Positions 24,421-36,562 are shown, counted from the stretch's first letter. The stretch: DNA of 64,000 bases from Corticium candelabrum (GCF_963422355.1 NC_085102.1:1396876-1460875), one strand, 5' to 3'. Notes: a model not told the origin generated them from the letters alone. Program-made: numbers and translations.

Positions 24421-24956
24421 AAATAGCTTAATTAATTAATTACTAACAAAGTGTACAAATTTTTGTATGATCATTGCATCACGTAAAAATTTTCCGGTGA
24501 CAATTGCATGTTTTTCAAACAGTCCATCTCTGCAAAAAACAAGGCGTGTATCAACCAAATTCCCCCTATTGGGCCTCTCTTTTTAGTAACCACTGAAACT
24601 CGCCCACTGCGATAACTGCTTCCAGTCCGAAGCTAGCGGCCCCAGACTACACGCTCACGACAGTAGATTGCCTGCTGTACCTGCACTTTTGAATCGGCAC
24701 GACACGGGTCTGGGAGACCGAAGCAAGGAACATACGGGGATAGACACAGTGAGTGTCATATCCGGGAGCCGCAAATCGACACAACGCCAGTGCCTGTGAA
24801 GTTAGATGTGAGTAGAGCATTTAGGCCATACAAGGGACGATTATGAGTGTTTATGTTAGAAAACCACCAACGAAGAGAGCGAAGTTCTCCGAAACGTAAG
24901 CTTTGACTCTCAGAAGTAGGCCTAATTACTAGATATAACATATTGTTACCCGAGGC

Positions 24957-26765
24957 CCGGATTTCCGAGCCTCAAGTATAGTAGTCGTTCGACGACCCGA
25001 CGACCGACCGTCTAGATAGTTGGGTAGCACATATGCAAATGAAGCTATTCCGACCAATAGACGAGAAGTGGTGTCATTACTGACCAATAGACGAACGTGA
25101 TGTCATCATGAGGCTCCACCTCTCTTTCTTTGGTATCTGCAAGCCCGTACAGAGAGGGGGTTCGTACGAATCCCCCCGCAGCTCCTTGGTGTTCCGCTGC
25201 TTGAGGCAATGACATATACACATTCGACTGAGTAACTTCCAACGCTGTATTTTAGAATTTCTGCGCTACCCAACGTCTACATGGTTTCTCTTAGCATAAT
25301 TACATACACGAGTCTCTTCGAAGTGTACACATGATAAAAGAACAGGCCATTATTAATTAAATATCAGGCATTGCTGCAGAGCGACGAGTGTCAGGATGGT
25401 ATTAAATAAAATGACACGAAGTGTTCAGAATGGGTGGACCCGAAGAGCGGGAGAAAGCGAGGAAGAGGGCTGCTTCTGCTTGCAAAAGCATGATGTTTGC
25501 AGCAAAGCGTCAGAATACTGAAGTGTCTGAGAACAGATTTTCTGTATACAGGGACAACACCATTGTTGCTTCAGAATCCGCCAACACTGGTAGCGCCTGC
25601 TTGAATTTACAATTGGGTCCAAAGATCACTCCTTTAAGAGAGACGTCCTTTTTTCTTTAAGATATTGCAGAACGTACATTCAGATCACACGGTATCACCA
25701 CTTTTAATTAATTAATAAATGGTTCACCAGCGCCGTACGCGATCCCCCCAGCCCAAGAGCCTGCGTACGGGCTTGAGTTGCTAACGAGAATTCGGCCATC
25801 GGGCGTCCGTCCTGTACATGGCGTTTAGTCCTTTGCTTTAAGGGTTTAGCGCATACATTTGTACGTGTGTGTTTCCCCAACAACAACCAAGGAGCGAAGG
25901 TGTGTAGCTGTACCTGAATTGTATCATTGTGCTTGTTTCACAGTGTTTCTGCATAGTGGTTCTGCAGTCTGACAGCTTGAATTTTGGGTGTGCGTGGCTG
26001 AACGGCCGTGGTGTTGTTGCAAAGATCACTAGTGTCGTCTTCAACAGAAATTTGGCGTTTGACGGGAATTTGCGAAGGAGAACGTGCATTGTCCATGACA
26101 GCGTCTGTTTGTCGGACGAAGTGACTCGGCTGACCTGTAAGTACGCTAGTGCGTCTCTATTCATTTTTGTTTTACGGTATCCGAAGTCAGAGCGAACAGA
26201 CGCCTAGCTAAGCTACATATGCACGTGCATGTTTTCCCACATTGATGCTTTGATTTGGCTCTGGAGTCACCTCATTACAACAACCAGAATTGCGGTTAGA
26301 CTTATAGCTGTGTAAATACGGTACAGTGCACAGTAGGCGACGTCTAGCTAGAGAAGCGGTACAAACAACAAGACGTCTAGAGAAGCTGCACAAGGAACGA
26401 GACTTTTACATTCTTGTGAGCTGGAAAATCGGTAGTGAGCTGCTTGTTGGTCTACATTTGTAACCTAGGTTTCCCACCAATACAACAAACAGAACAATGA
26501 TCACGAAGACAAAGATTGCCAGACGACCTAGCGTAGAGGCTCTCCGACTTGTAACATTTGGCTTGTTCCATCACTTGGAAACAACTACATTTGTAACGTG
26601 CATTTAGAAACAACCCTTAGCTAATCTAGCTGCATTTGTAACGTTCCCACATCTAATTTTGTTACTCACATCATGCGTTTCTGTCATACGATTTTGTCAT
26701 AGCGCGACTAATTACCTTCAAGGTGTTTACTGGCCGAGGGTTTGCACTTCTAGTGCTTCTTTTTA
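24957..26765. other. 1.8-kb segment absent from the partner copy
   Basis: The partner copy runs directly from the TATAACGTGTTGTTA block to CCTGCATTCTAGA. Here those blocks (near 24935 and 26769) are 1.8 kb apart. The segment starts with a hairpin (GAGGCCCGGATTTCCGAGCCTC-like, 24963-24984). Open frames at 25421-25660 and 25929-26207 carry no domain I recognise. The segment is either an insertion here or a deletion there. Confidence 0.65.
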
Positions 26766-27165
26766 TATACCTGCATTTTAGAATGAACAATAGTGAGGAC
26801 CAGCCAGGGTAAGTTTGCTTGGGGCTTCTTTTGGCAGTACTTTTACGTGCACTATTTGTTCGTTCGGTAGAAACTACTCGATATCGACATCTCAAAGTAA
26901 GTCTTGGAGAAATCGTTTAGACACTTGCACCGCGTCAGCACTTGGCACATCTAAACTGACGAAGTATTCAGAAACTGGGGCTCAGTTGAGTGGGCTTAGA
27001 CGGCGTCGTCAGTTGTGACCTCAGTTCAAAGCAGCCTCTGGTTCACATTGGGTTTGGGAGCATCTAGTAACGGTTAGACTTACCGAAAAACTACTGGTGA
27101 TGAAGTACACTTTGGTTTTGGGGTAGGGGTAAAAGGATAAATAAAAATTTGTTTGTTAATTCATT

Positions 27166-28261
27166 GCTCAAAATAAGGGAAGAAAGTTGGCCAGACATAA
27201 AGTCCGACCAAAGTAGCTTTTGACCAAGACTTACGCCAAATTTGATTGGACGTTCACAAAATGTGCAATATCATAATATATTCATAATGTGGCCATATAC
27301 ATAAAGAGCTGTTGTCACTGCTCTGTGGACTTCATGTACCACTTTGAGCTCTAGCAACCAGATTAGTATATGCCATTTGGGGCATAAAGCCCACTGCCAT
27401 ACTGGGATAGCAAGGTTGTTTCAGATAACTTGAATTAGTTTTACACTTTGGCACTCTTTCACTGTTTGCAGACATAATTATACTAATATATAATGCAATG
27501 AACACAACCACTTAGAAACTGATCAGCATAGTACTGTGTTTTTATTAAAATTTTATGTTGGTTCTCTTCTCCAAATGCGAAAGCGCTTGCTGACCAAAAG
27601 AGGCAATTCCCATCACCTTTCACCATCTATACTGGTAGCTAACCAGACGGTGCTTCTTCCCGCAGAATCGATGCTGCAACATTGTCCATTCTGAAGGAAC
27701 ATAAATCAATGTTTGGGAACTCAACCACAGCCATCAGAAAACGACAAGTTAGGAAGCTATGTGATATATATCCCATGGCACCTATCATCAGTATGTGAAA
27801 CTGTGCCAAGGGTAAAGCCTCCTATAATTGAATAGAAGAGATGAGCAGTGACCTTGTTGCAGGACTACACTCAAAGGATGGCTGGCGCATTCAAGACCTA
27901 CAATTGCCATCAAAATGAATTGGACCCAACCACATGTTAATTAACACAACACCTAAAATGGTAACACCAGCTGTTAATTATTGTAAAACTTCTAAAGACC
28001 TAAACGTGTTACCTTCACCTGTAACCATCTGTGATGCAGCAGACATATGCTATACTGCCTTGCACATGTACATGCTAAAAGTTACATGCTCGGCAGTTTG
28101 CTCTAGCTTGTTCTAAGCTCACAATGGTTAACAAAATCAATTTTCCTTGGCTACAGTTCAGATTGATTGACCGGACTAGGATGTCCAGGCATAGATACAG
28201 TTGCCCAGACAAATAGCAATATTGATCAGGCATTGTCCGATGTCCTGCCATTATTTTGAGC
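27166..28261. mobile_element. 1.1-kb non-autonomous element with GCTCAAAATAA ends
   Basis: The ends GCTCAAAATAAGGGA and TGCCATTATTTTGAGC are inverted. The partner copy at 54.9-55.0 kb lacks the whole 1096-base segment and keeps the TTAATTAA-like empty site. No coding frame inside resembles a transposase. Confidence 0.8.
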
Positions 28262-28516
28262 TAATTTTAATTTATATTGACATTTTTGAACAGCCTCTTG
28301 TAGTTCACACTTTCACTTAGGCCAGTCCCAAAAGTATTTCTGTTACCTGTCACCAAACTAAAAAATAATAGTCAGTCGTCTAAAAAATTTTTGGAGCTAA
28401 AACTTTTTGACCTTTAATATTAAATATTCCTGTCCGAAGATTTAGTTATTGGGAAATCCTGGCGGCAAACTATCACCGCTGTGACCAGATCCAGAAGTAA
28501 CACGCTGTCTTATATC

Positions 28517-28919
28517 CTCTAGCGGATCCAGACGGGGGCTCTGGGGGCACGTGCCCCCCGTTTGGAAAAACTTTCTTTTAAGTGAACGGACCCATCAGAC
28601 ATTGGTTGGTACTCAGAGGCCGACGTAGAATTTTCAAATCTGAGTCTACAGGATCCTAACACTATAAATAGAATCATTTTGACCTATTACCGTGCATCTA
28701 CAAATACCTGCAAGTGCGCATGCTCTGTCTGTACACGTACACGTACAAGCAGGGTAAAGTTCGACACATGGCTTGTACAAAATGCAAACAGTTATCACTG
28801 ACAGGATTTCTTTCTGAGTCGTCATCTCAAGAGCAGGCAACAAAGTACACTTTTTAGTGGACACGCCCACAAACTAGGTTTCGTGTCCCCTCGTCTATCA
28901 AATCCTGTATCCGCCGCTG
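28517..28919. repeat. 403-bp element, GGATCC-end family, with empty site in the partner copy
   Basis: The left end CTCTAGCGGATCCAGA and right end TATCCGCCGCTG are inverted. ATATC occurs on both sides as a 5-bp target duplication. The partner (near 54435-54455) reads straight through GTCTTTTATAATCTACTTCG on the opposite strand with no insert. Confidence 0.85.
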
Positions 28920-29368
28920 ATATCTGCTTCGTAATTGGCTTTAATTGATCGCTGACTCGGATGAGTCTGCGGGAGAAGGCCTGTAGAGCCACATTAGACT
29001 TCCACACCTAAACTTATCATCTTTGGCGTCAAATGCAAAATAATGTCGTGCATGCACACAACATTATTGATCAAAAAGAAATTTTCTGATTTCTTACAAG
29101 AGAGAGTCGGGTGGGCGGCAGGAAACACTTATTTTGGTCTGCCATTAGTGAAAACCAATTGATGAGAGTTTTCCTTTTAATAAGGATTTAAAGAACTTCC
29201 TTTTGAGGAATAGATTAAACTTTTTGTCACAATAAATGTTGATGAAGTACAATTTCGTTTTGTGGTAGAGGTAGGGGTAAAACGAAGAATAATTTTTTTT
29301 GTTTGTTGGTTATTATTTTGTTCATTTTGTCATTTAGTGCTTTTTGTATACTTTTCATCTGCATAATT

Positions 29369-29989
29369 AAAGGGCCACTGCAGTGCAAGAATCGAAAGTT
29401 ATTTTTAATTAAGCTAAAATGAAAGATGTGCATGGTTCTAGCAGGGTTCTTCCTAGAGATGTCTGGGAGCATGGCGGGATGGTCGGGTCGACGACGCATT
29501 GCTCGTTACAGTGGGACATGCCCACTGGAGCCGATCTCAAGTGAGGTAGACTTTGCGTTGTAGCAGACGTACATTCAAGTGCCCTGCCCTGCCCTTGCAA
29601 GGAAATCAACTTCCATCGTCAGTAAGCTCTTCTTAGCTAATGTTTTTGGCACGTTTCTTGAAAGTGATGCTTCTACATAGCACGCAAACTTCAGCTAAGC
29701 CGCTTTTAGTCCTGCTAATAACGTTTCATTTCAGGGTAATTTAGATTGTTCTTGTGTTCAGTGTTGAAATAGGCATGTTGCAGTTTGCTATTACGTGGCT
29801 AGTTGGAATGTGATGACTGTGATCACTGTAATGAAAGTTGGAATAATTTTCGCACGGCGTGCACATGCACACTGCTCAATCACCTAATTGATAATAAACA
29901 AATGTTAATTAATCATTTAATACGCGTTATGTCAGCACGCCTCCTTAGCGTGCGTTAGGCCCCTTCACTCTTTATTTACTTCCGACGGC
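29369..29989. other. Kolobok-like terminal repeat and undefined sequence
   Basis: TTAAAGGGCCACTGCAGTG at 29367-29385 matches the terminal repeat of the element at 51920-54093 and sits at the equivalent position of the inverted repeat unit. The matching second end is not found before the next block. The remaining 500 bases hold no gene I can support. Confidence 0.55.
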
Positions 29990-30395
29990 CCTGCTGTGGT
30001 ACGTGTTCCCTACGTCTGATAGAAGGCTTCTGCAACTTGCCAAGAAACGATCAGAGTCTAGACGATCATTAACCTTGTCAATTATTCGTGAAAATTTACT
30101 ACAATTGGAATTCCCGTTTCTTCTTGCGCTCGAAATCGTTGATGACTTTTGACAGCGCTGAAACGGTAAGTAGACTGTATTGTTTTCCGCCTTCTGTAAT
30201 TTGCACTAATTAGCGAGACGCCTTTTTGTGTACGTATCACGTGACTGCATGTATCTGGTCGCGTAGCCAGACCTAAAAATTAACTTTAATTATAAATTTT
30301 AAAGGGTTCAAGTTAATTTGTAATGAATAGTATTAATGTTACTTCATAAATGAGAACACTATTTTTATCTTGCACACAGAACACTAGGAAGATTG
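29990..30395 (+). repeat. Direct repeat block A (partner 34330-34755)
   Basis: Starts near TGTGGTACGTGTTCCCTACG and ends TCTTGCACACAGAACACTAG, closely matching 34330-34755 with small indels. Similarity stops abruptly at the junction with the GC-rich segment. Confidence 0.9.
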
Positions 30396-31342
30396 GTATG
30401 GGGACCGCTCATGGTTGGGGGTGGGTATTACGTGTTGACCGGGGAGTGGACGTGGGCCGTCGTGGTGGCCAGTCTGCCGTACGCTTGGCCATAAAATGTG
30501 ACGCGCCGTCCCTGCCGCCTCTGACACTGCGGCTTGGCCACGTCGTGCAGCAGTGCGCCCAGCGCCAGGGATTCGCTTGGTCGGTCGTCTGTCCCCCGCT
30601 TGTCCAACTCGGCCAGCAGCAGCAAGGTATGGGTGAACACGTCCCCTTCGGGATGAAAATCCGGAGACTGCTCGACACCTCGCAGCGCCTCAATTTCGGG
30701 CAGAATGACGGCTAACAGGCCAGATTCGGACAAGAGCTGAAAACCACGCTGCGCCCCGCCCTGGGTGAGAATCTTGACGACCTCATCACCGATACGTTCC
30801 CAGGCGATGGTGCTGAGCGTTGGCGCCAGGGCGCGGATGGCGGCAAAGGTCTCGGGGGCGATGGCAACTCCCAGCCGAGCGGCAAATCGAACGGCGCGGA
30901 TCATGCGCAGGCGATCCTCGCTAAAACGGGCGAACGGGTCGCCAATGGCCCGGATTGCCCGCTTGGCAAGGTCTTGTTGGCCGCCGACATAATCAATGAC
31001 CTGCTCCGCGGCGGTATCGTAGAACATGCCGTTGATCGTGAAATCGCGCCGCAGCGCATCTTCCCGCGCATCGCTGAATCGGACGCTCGTCGGGTGGCGC
31101 CCGTCAAGATAGCTGCCGTCGGCGCGAAAGGTCGCAACCTCGCACGGAAGGTCCGCGCCGCTCAATACCAGCACGACCCCGAACTGCACTCCGATAGGGA
31201 CGGCGTGGGGAAAAAGGCTTAGGACCTGGCTGGCCTGGTCGCTGGTTGCCACGTCAAAATCCTTGGCCTCCAACCCCAGCAGCCGGTCGCGGACACAGCC
31301 CCCAGCCAGATAGGCACTGAAATCGTGCGTAGACCTAAGCCA
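30396..31342. other. GC-rich segment of bacterial character between repeat blocks A and B
   Basis: Base composition jumps from AT-rich on both sides to strongly GC-rich. It contains a long uninterrupted intronless coding frame of a bacterial family and no animal repeats. Its edges coincide with the end of block A and the start of block B. In the second copy (A'-B') the corresponding place holds 1.8 kb of ordinary AT-rich sequence. It is either horizontally acquired DNA or a chimeric join in the assembly. Confidence 0.85.
30480..31336 (-). pseudogene. Bacterial tRNA nucleotidyltransferase / poly(A) polymerase fragment, both ends missing
   Basis: Class II nucleotidyltransferase of the bacterial CCA-adding enzyme / PcnB family, which adds CCA or poly(A) to RNA 3' ends. 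Visible in order on the minus strand: AYLAGGCVRDRLLG (glycine-rich nucleotide loop), KDFDVAT with the catalytic DxD, ALRRDFTINGMFYD, GDPFARFSEDRLRMIRAVRF (the RNA/nucleotide-binding block) and, far downstream, GALLHDVAKPQ. About 280 codons are open with no stop. The N-terminus begins only just before the first motif and the match ends after GRRVTFYG, so both gene ends are cut at or near the segment borders. It cannot be a working bacterial gene here. Whether it is transcribed in the host is unknown. Confidence 0.85.
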
Positions 31343-32450
31343 ATAGCGGTCTTAGACTGGTCGGTTTTGCTATCTACGTGCAACGCGTAATTAGTTTTGA
31401 TCTACCGCCCTGCATGGGTTTGGCGTTATGCATTTTATCGCTATTATTTTGATAGCAATGGGTTTCAGTCACGTGATTGACGTGCAGATAGATTCAGAGA
31501 CCGTTTCCAGTAGGCTGCCACTCCAATATACCGTAACAACAGACTAACTCTAACCCGTAATATTAAATTTAATCTTAACACTCTACAAACCTAACTGTAA
31601 AATTTTGTTAATTAATGTATATATAGAAACCATTTAACATTCACTTTTGATTTTAATTAGGAAATTATAGCACTAGCAATGAGACTATGATATTAGGTAT
31701 ATTTAACTAATTTTTAATTTAAAGTTGGAGACTATCAGATTCTGTTTGATAATGTTTGTGCAGGTGAATTCATGATGATTAGCGTGCAGAGGACTGTACA
31801 TGATGCCGTTGTGTATGGAGCAGGCAGACTGGCTACAGAAAATAGGCAGTGATGGTACCCTTCTACTAAGTATGTGTTCTAAAGGAAATGTTGAAAACGT
31901 TTCACTAGTGTTACAGTTCTATTTTGCATGCTAAACAGTTGGCTTATACCTAGTCGCTTTTCTAAAGTAGAGTGACCTATACTGTTATAGACCTACTAGT
32001 AGTGCGGTATTTGTGTAGGACCTAACATTGTATACAATTCAACGTGTTAATTATTAACTAGACATTGAATGACGAGTATAGTCGTAAAAATGAAATGTTA
32101 GTTCTCTATGCAGAGAAGCATCATTTACATAGTAATTCCAGAAAAATATTAACTAAAATGATCAGTGAGAGTGACCGTGCATTTGCATGTCAGAACTTTA
32201 GTGCAAATGCACATGATCCGCTCTGTACCAATGCAACCAAGGAATGCAGGAGCTCAACCTAGTAAAACGTACCTTCTTACATTTGTTCGAATTCATCAGT
32301 AAGTTCAAGTCATATCTAAATACGTGTAGGGAGTGGACCACATTTCATAGCAGGCAGAACTCAGTCGTACGTCTGAGTCGTAGAGTACTCATCTACCTCG
32401 GGACGGTAGCCATTCTTCTCGTGGAGTCCATTGTCGTGATCGACTGACAA
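31343..32450 (+). repeat. Direct repeat block B (partner 36540-37671)
   Basis: Begins TAGCGGTCTT and matches 36520-37671 in order. Shared blocks include TGGTTTTGCTATC, GCATTTTATCGCTATTATTT, CCGTTTCCAGTAGGCT, degenerate CCCTAA units and TCAGTCGTACGTCTG near 32361. No coding gene is recognised. Confidence 0.9.
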
Positions 32451-33440
32451 TGAAAGCACTAGACGAGCCTTCCCAGCGACTAAACGCGTCGTTGGATCCC
32501 TAATTATAATTAAACACAGTCGCCAAACAGACCAGTGGCGTAAATCAGTGATCCCCTAAAGCTTGTGGGTGTGTTCTTTTAATTAGATTTTATTGCTTGC
32601 GTTATGTTGGAGTAGTCAATCCGGGATTTTCAAGTATCTTATAATTTTGAGCACTGCTACTTTTAGTAATACCGACAACAATGGCTCAAAACCAGAATCT
32701 AACCGCAATAACAAATGCACTAGCTTTAAGTTTCTAAGCAGCTACAAGATTTTCCGGACCTAGCCATCTCTGTATCAAATGCGCTTTTCAGTGTGAGACT
32801 TGACGCTGAATGGGAAAGCAAACTTGGACGGCAGCAATTAATAAATCAGTCAGCACAGTCAAGAAATGCCAGTCTACCAGCATTCCCTAGTCTCGCGTAG
32901 CCAGACCCTTTCCGCCGCGTCATACTTCCGGGAGAGAAAAGGTCCGGTGTACAGGGACTATTTCGTTCCGGGGACTATTTGGTCTCGGACAATTAGCTCG
33001 GGCTTATTTGGTTCTCGAAACTGTTTAAGCGCATACGCGAAGAACAACACAAGAATTGTGGTTGACAAAGAGAATTTAGTACTAATCACGGAGTTGTGGG
33101 TACCCAGTGGTGTGCGCAACTTATATGGTTGTATGAGCTTTAGTAGTATATCTTGCGTCACAAACGATACCACCTGAACTGCGTTCACAAAAAACTTGCT
33201 TAGACTAGCTCTGATGCGAAAGAATTATAGAGACCTGTTACAACACAATACATTCAGTGCTGATAGTCATATGTCTGTATGTTTGTTTACTCTTTGTCTG
33301 CTTATTGGTATTAAAATATTTTAAATTTAAAAACCTTGTCTTAGAGCGTTTTCACGTAACGTCACAATGCCGGAAGTCGCCATTTTGGTGTCCAATTGCG
33401 CATGCTGAGATCTATCTGGTGCCTGTTTCAGCCGTTCTTG
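32451..33440. other. No gene recognised; one dispersed short-element end
   Basis: CTAGTCTCGCGTAGCCAGAC at 32888 is the end of the short family also seen at 12172. No complete copy or coding region is defined here. Confidence 0.45.
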
Positions 33441-33444
33441 TAGT

Positions 33445-33715
33445 AATAATTGTATTGTGTCTAGTTGCTGGATGTTCCAGTAGATCAGGCCACGATAAAA
33501 CGTGTCTTTCTTCAGCATACCGGTCGTTTGGAGTGGGATATCGAGAAGCGACAGAGAGCTAGAGTAGAGCAGCGCTAGAAGAGACGGCTATATACGCAAC
33601 AGCAATTTTGCAAGAAGACCTAACAGAAAACCATGCTGGTAAATATACGAATCTTTTCTAAGCCCTTATTTCTGGCAAACCAGCTGATCTGTTTGATGAA
33701 CTGATCTAGACTGGC
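33445..33715 (+). pseudogene. Degenerate THAP-domain fragment
   Basis: The frame near 33456 reads CLVAGCSSRSGHDKT, with a C-x4-C pair as at the start of a THAP DNA-binding domain. Further on, shifted frames give a match to the later part of the domain, including a SGKPADLFDEL-like end near 33688-33714. At least two frameshifts and stops separate them. THAP domains of this kind are common in transposases. A host THAP gene remnant is the alternative. Confidence 0.5.
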
Positions 33716-34329
33716 TACAATTGCAGACGCTCAAGAGAGGTTGGTTGTATGGAAATCACATTGTCAGTTTTCTTTTGGCTTTTGAAAAATGACATATCTA
33801 ATTCTTTACTGGTCTATATAGGGTATGTCCTTTTGAGAAAATTAGATTTGGAATGGGTCAATTGCATGCACCTTGCTGTGTGCAAGTAAGTTTTCCGTTA
33901 ACTAAGGGTAATTTAATGAGGCATAGCATGGAAGTTAGCTTCTTCTCTTAATAATAGTATTAACTAATTAACACTCCTATAATCTTATAGACATAGGAGT
34001 GTTGCATTTTGGAAAGTCAGAAAGCTAGAAGCCGAACTGGTAATTTGGTTTGCAACAAAAAATTTTTGGAAATGGCGCCGTTAGACTTGTGAGGCTCTAG
34101 ACTCACATGCTAGTACACGTGTAATAATGGTCCACACTGTGAGTCATCTAGAGTTACTAATCCCAAATCGCTCTAGTCAGGCAAATAAATTTTTTCTACA
34201 TGAAACCGATTGAATCAGGTTTCCAGTGGGGGAGTACTTTGATCTCGTGATGCAAAAATTGTAGTCCAATCAGAGAAATGTTAAACAACAGTATTGCTCA
34301 TCATCGGCCGTGCCACAACATACGCACGT
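33716..34329. other. No gene recognised
   Basis: About 600 AT-rich bases before repeat block A'. I see no supported feature. Confidence 0.4.
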
Positions 34330-34755
34330 GCTGTGGTACGTGTTCCCTACGTCTGTATACGCCCCAGAGACACGTTCGAAGTGCTAGAAGGCTTTCTGCA
34401 ACCTACCAAGGAACGATCAGAGTCTAGACGAACACTTAACTTCGTCAATTATTCGTGGAAATTTACTACAATTGGAATTCCCGTCACTTCTAGCGCTCGA
34501 AATCGTTGACGGCTTTTGACAGCGCTGAAAGGGTGAGTAGACTGCTTTGTTTCTGCCTGTTGTAATGTGCACAAATTAGCGAAACGCCTTCTTGTGTACG
34601 TAACACGTGACTGCATGTATCTGGTCGCGTAGCCAGACCTAAATACTTTAATTATAAAGTTTGAAGGGTTCAAGTTAATATTAATAATGGATAGCATAAT
34701 ATTACTTATTAAATAAGAACAATGTTTTTCTCTTGCACACAGAACACTAGAAAGA
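34330..34755 (+). repeat. Direct repeat block A'
   Basis: Second copy of 29990-30395. It continues after ACACTAGAAAGATT into AT-rich sequence instead of the bacterial segment. Confidence 0.9.
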
Positions 34756-35179
34756 TTTTACAACTTTATTTATATTAATGATTGTGGTACATATACATGC
34801 ATAAACTGCTCAATTGAGTGGGCAAGTCTACCATACTGGTATAAAGCAATTGGTCTATGCTATAGGAATGTCAATGCAGTCAATAGAAATCTATGTCATA
34901 TGGCATGCAGACATTTTTGATCGTGTTTATAGCTTCATTTCTCTTAGACTAGAGATCAAACATGAAACAACGCAATAGCACAAAGCTCCTAGATACGCAG
35001 ACAAAGGCGCATGCATCTATGCTTGTAGTAAAACTGTTTTAAATAATTTTAGTAAAGTGATAAAAACCTACTAAGATTTCAGGACCCCCAGTGATCTCCA
35101 TGAATACTATGGTAGCTACGCCTCTGCTGTTTTGAGTTTTGAGAAGTCGCCAAATGGTTAGGTAGTTGGCTACTTAATA

Positions 35180-35832
35180 CCGTATTTCGAATTCCGCGCA
35201 TTTAGCTGCATGCCGGTCTAAGCCGGGGATTACCAGGATGCCGGTACCGGGCATGCCGGAGAAAGAGAGATGATTTGACCAACCTTCCTGGACCCATAGA
35301 TCTATGCTGCATCCGTTCTTAGATATTAACATAAATAAACACCACGACGTTATACTTTCTCATCTAGATGTAGCCTAGTCTATACAATCAACTCTATAGT
35401 TTGATTTTCTGTCTTCATCCTCCTTTTCTTCACTGTCTTTCTCTCTTCCCTAACTTTCAGCTCTGTGTGTTCTTCTGCTTGTTCAGACCTAATCCTGTAC
35501 GCACTGACGAGTCACTCCACATTCTATGGCGACCTTCGTTTTGTTTTGATCCTCCGAGCTCGATTGTCGTACTTGCGTAGTACCCGTACCGCTAGCTTTT
35601 TCGATTGTGTATGATCTTCTGCCACACCGCGAAGATTCATTCTCGATACCTTCTGGCTGTTCGACTTTTTTCTTCTAGCTGAGCTTCGTGTGGAATTGCC
35701 GCGCATGTGTAGTTGCTCCCTCACAATTACCGGCACTCCCTCGCGCTATACCGGCATGCCGGTATCGTTACCTGAGTCCAAGCAAGTTTCTGGTAACTTA
35801 TACCGGCATGCAGCTAAATGCGCGTAAATACT
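35180..35832. repeat. 650-bp inverted-repeat element rich in CCGGCATGCCGG
   Basis: The ends CGCGCATTTAGCTGCATGCC (about 35196) and its complement (35802-35824) are inverted, outside which both sides read GTATTT in mirrored orientation. GCATGCCGG palindromes recur inside both ends. No coding frame is supported. Confidence 0.75.
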
Positions 35833-36280
35833 TTATATAATAATGTAAAACCTATTAATATGACCTTAGACTGCACTTTTAATTTTTGTGAAAAATTATT
35901 GCAATTATTTGCATTAAATATAAGGTGTATAGGCAAGCAATTGTAATCAGCTAGTTAGCATACGAAAGCTGCAAACGTTTAGTAGACATCGGACTGATTG
36001 ACATTTTACATATCATATTTCTATTGTTAATTATTAATTAATTAATTAAGAGATAGTGTGAAGTTGCTATTAAAGGGTTGAATTACAATGTAAAGAACAA
36101 AATCCTTTACCAACATAGAAATATTTTATTTAGATTTTGTAGACAAGTAAATACACGGTATACATAGACATGTATACAAAACAGCATTCTTTGATACCTA
36201 ATTCTATTAATTATAAAGGAAAACCCTGCCAGACTTTGCGACTAAATTGTTTGTTTTAATAATTGTGATTTTTTTTGTAG

Positions 36281-36562
36281 ATGAATTTTTGTATAGTAGG
36301 TGTTACCTTGTTGCTGTCGGCAGTAGTAGTACTCATTCTGGATGACTACGGATTAAAAATGGAACAAGTTTTGTTTTTGGGCTTACTCGTGACAGGGCTC
36401 GTGTTCATTGTGTTGGCCTTCATACATTGTTTCATCAAGACTAAAGAAGGAAATGGTGGACGGCAACGTAATGAACAAAATGCCCTACTTGCAGTGGTCG
36501 TTGTACGGCATGCGGTAGTAGCGGTCTTCCAAGCAGGTTGGTTTTGCTATCAGTATATCTAG
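36281..36562 (+). CDS. Hypothetical small two-transmembrane protein
   Basis: A 93-codon frame directly after a pyrimidine-rich TTTTTTTTGTAG, which could be a splice acceptor. Residues 5-22 and 31-50 are hydrophobic, followed by a charged segment (KTKEGNGGRQRNEQ) and a third weaker hydrophobic stretch. It overlaps the beginning of block B'. The equivalent position next to block B is occupied by bacterial sequence, so there is no paralogue to compare. No family is recognised, and it may be an exon of a larger gene or chance. Confidence 0.3.
   Translation: MNFCIVGVTLLLSAVVVLILDDYGLKMEQVLFLGLLVTGLVFIVLAFIHCFIKTKEGNGGRQRNEQNALLAVVVVRHAVVAVFQAGWFCYQYI

Larger units (their letters stand above)
24530..29400 (+). 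repeat. Inverted segmental repeat, copy 1 (partner 54094-56130)
   Basis: Blocks in order match the complement of 56130-54094. Examples are ACACGGGTCTGGGAG near 24685, GTGAGGACCAGCCAGGG near 26793, TTCGTTCGGTAGAAACTACT near 26859, GTGATGAAGTACACTTTGG near 27098, TTCACACTTTCACTTAGGCCAG near 28305, CCAGATCCAGAAGTAACACG near 28484 and CTGCGGGAGAAGGCCTGTAGAG near 28967. Copy 1 is more than twice as long as copy 2 because three segments are inserted (24957-26765, 27166-28261, 28517-28919). No coding gene is recognised in the shared unit; it may be an old transposon or a duplicated intergenic block. Confidence 0.85.

Noticed and set aside
30350-31222. Plus-strand frames across the bacterial segment
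   Set aside because: The minus-strand frame carries all catalytic motifs; the others are shadows caused by high GC.
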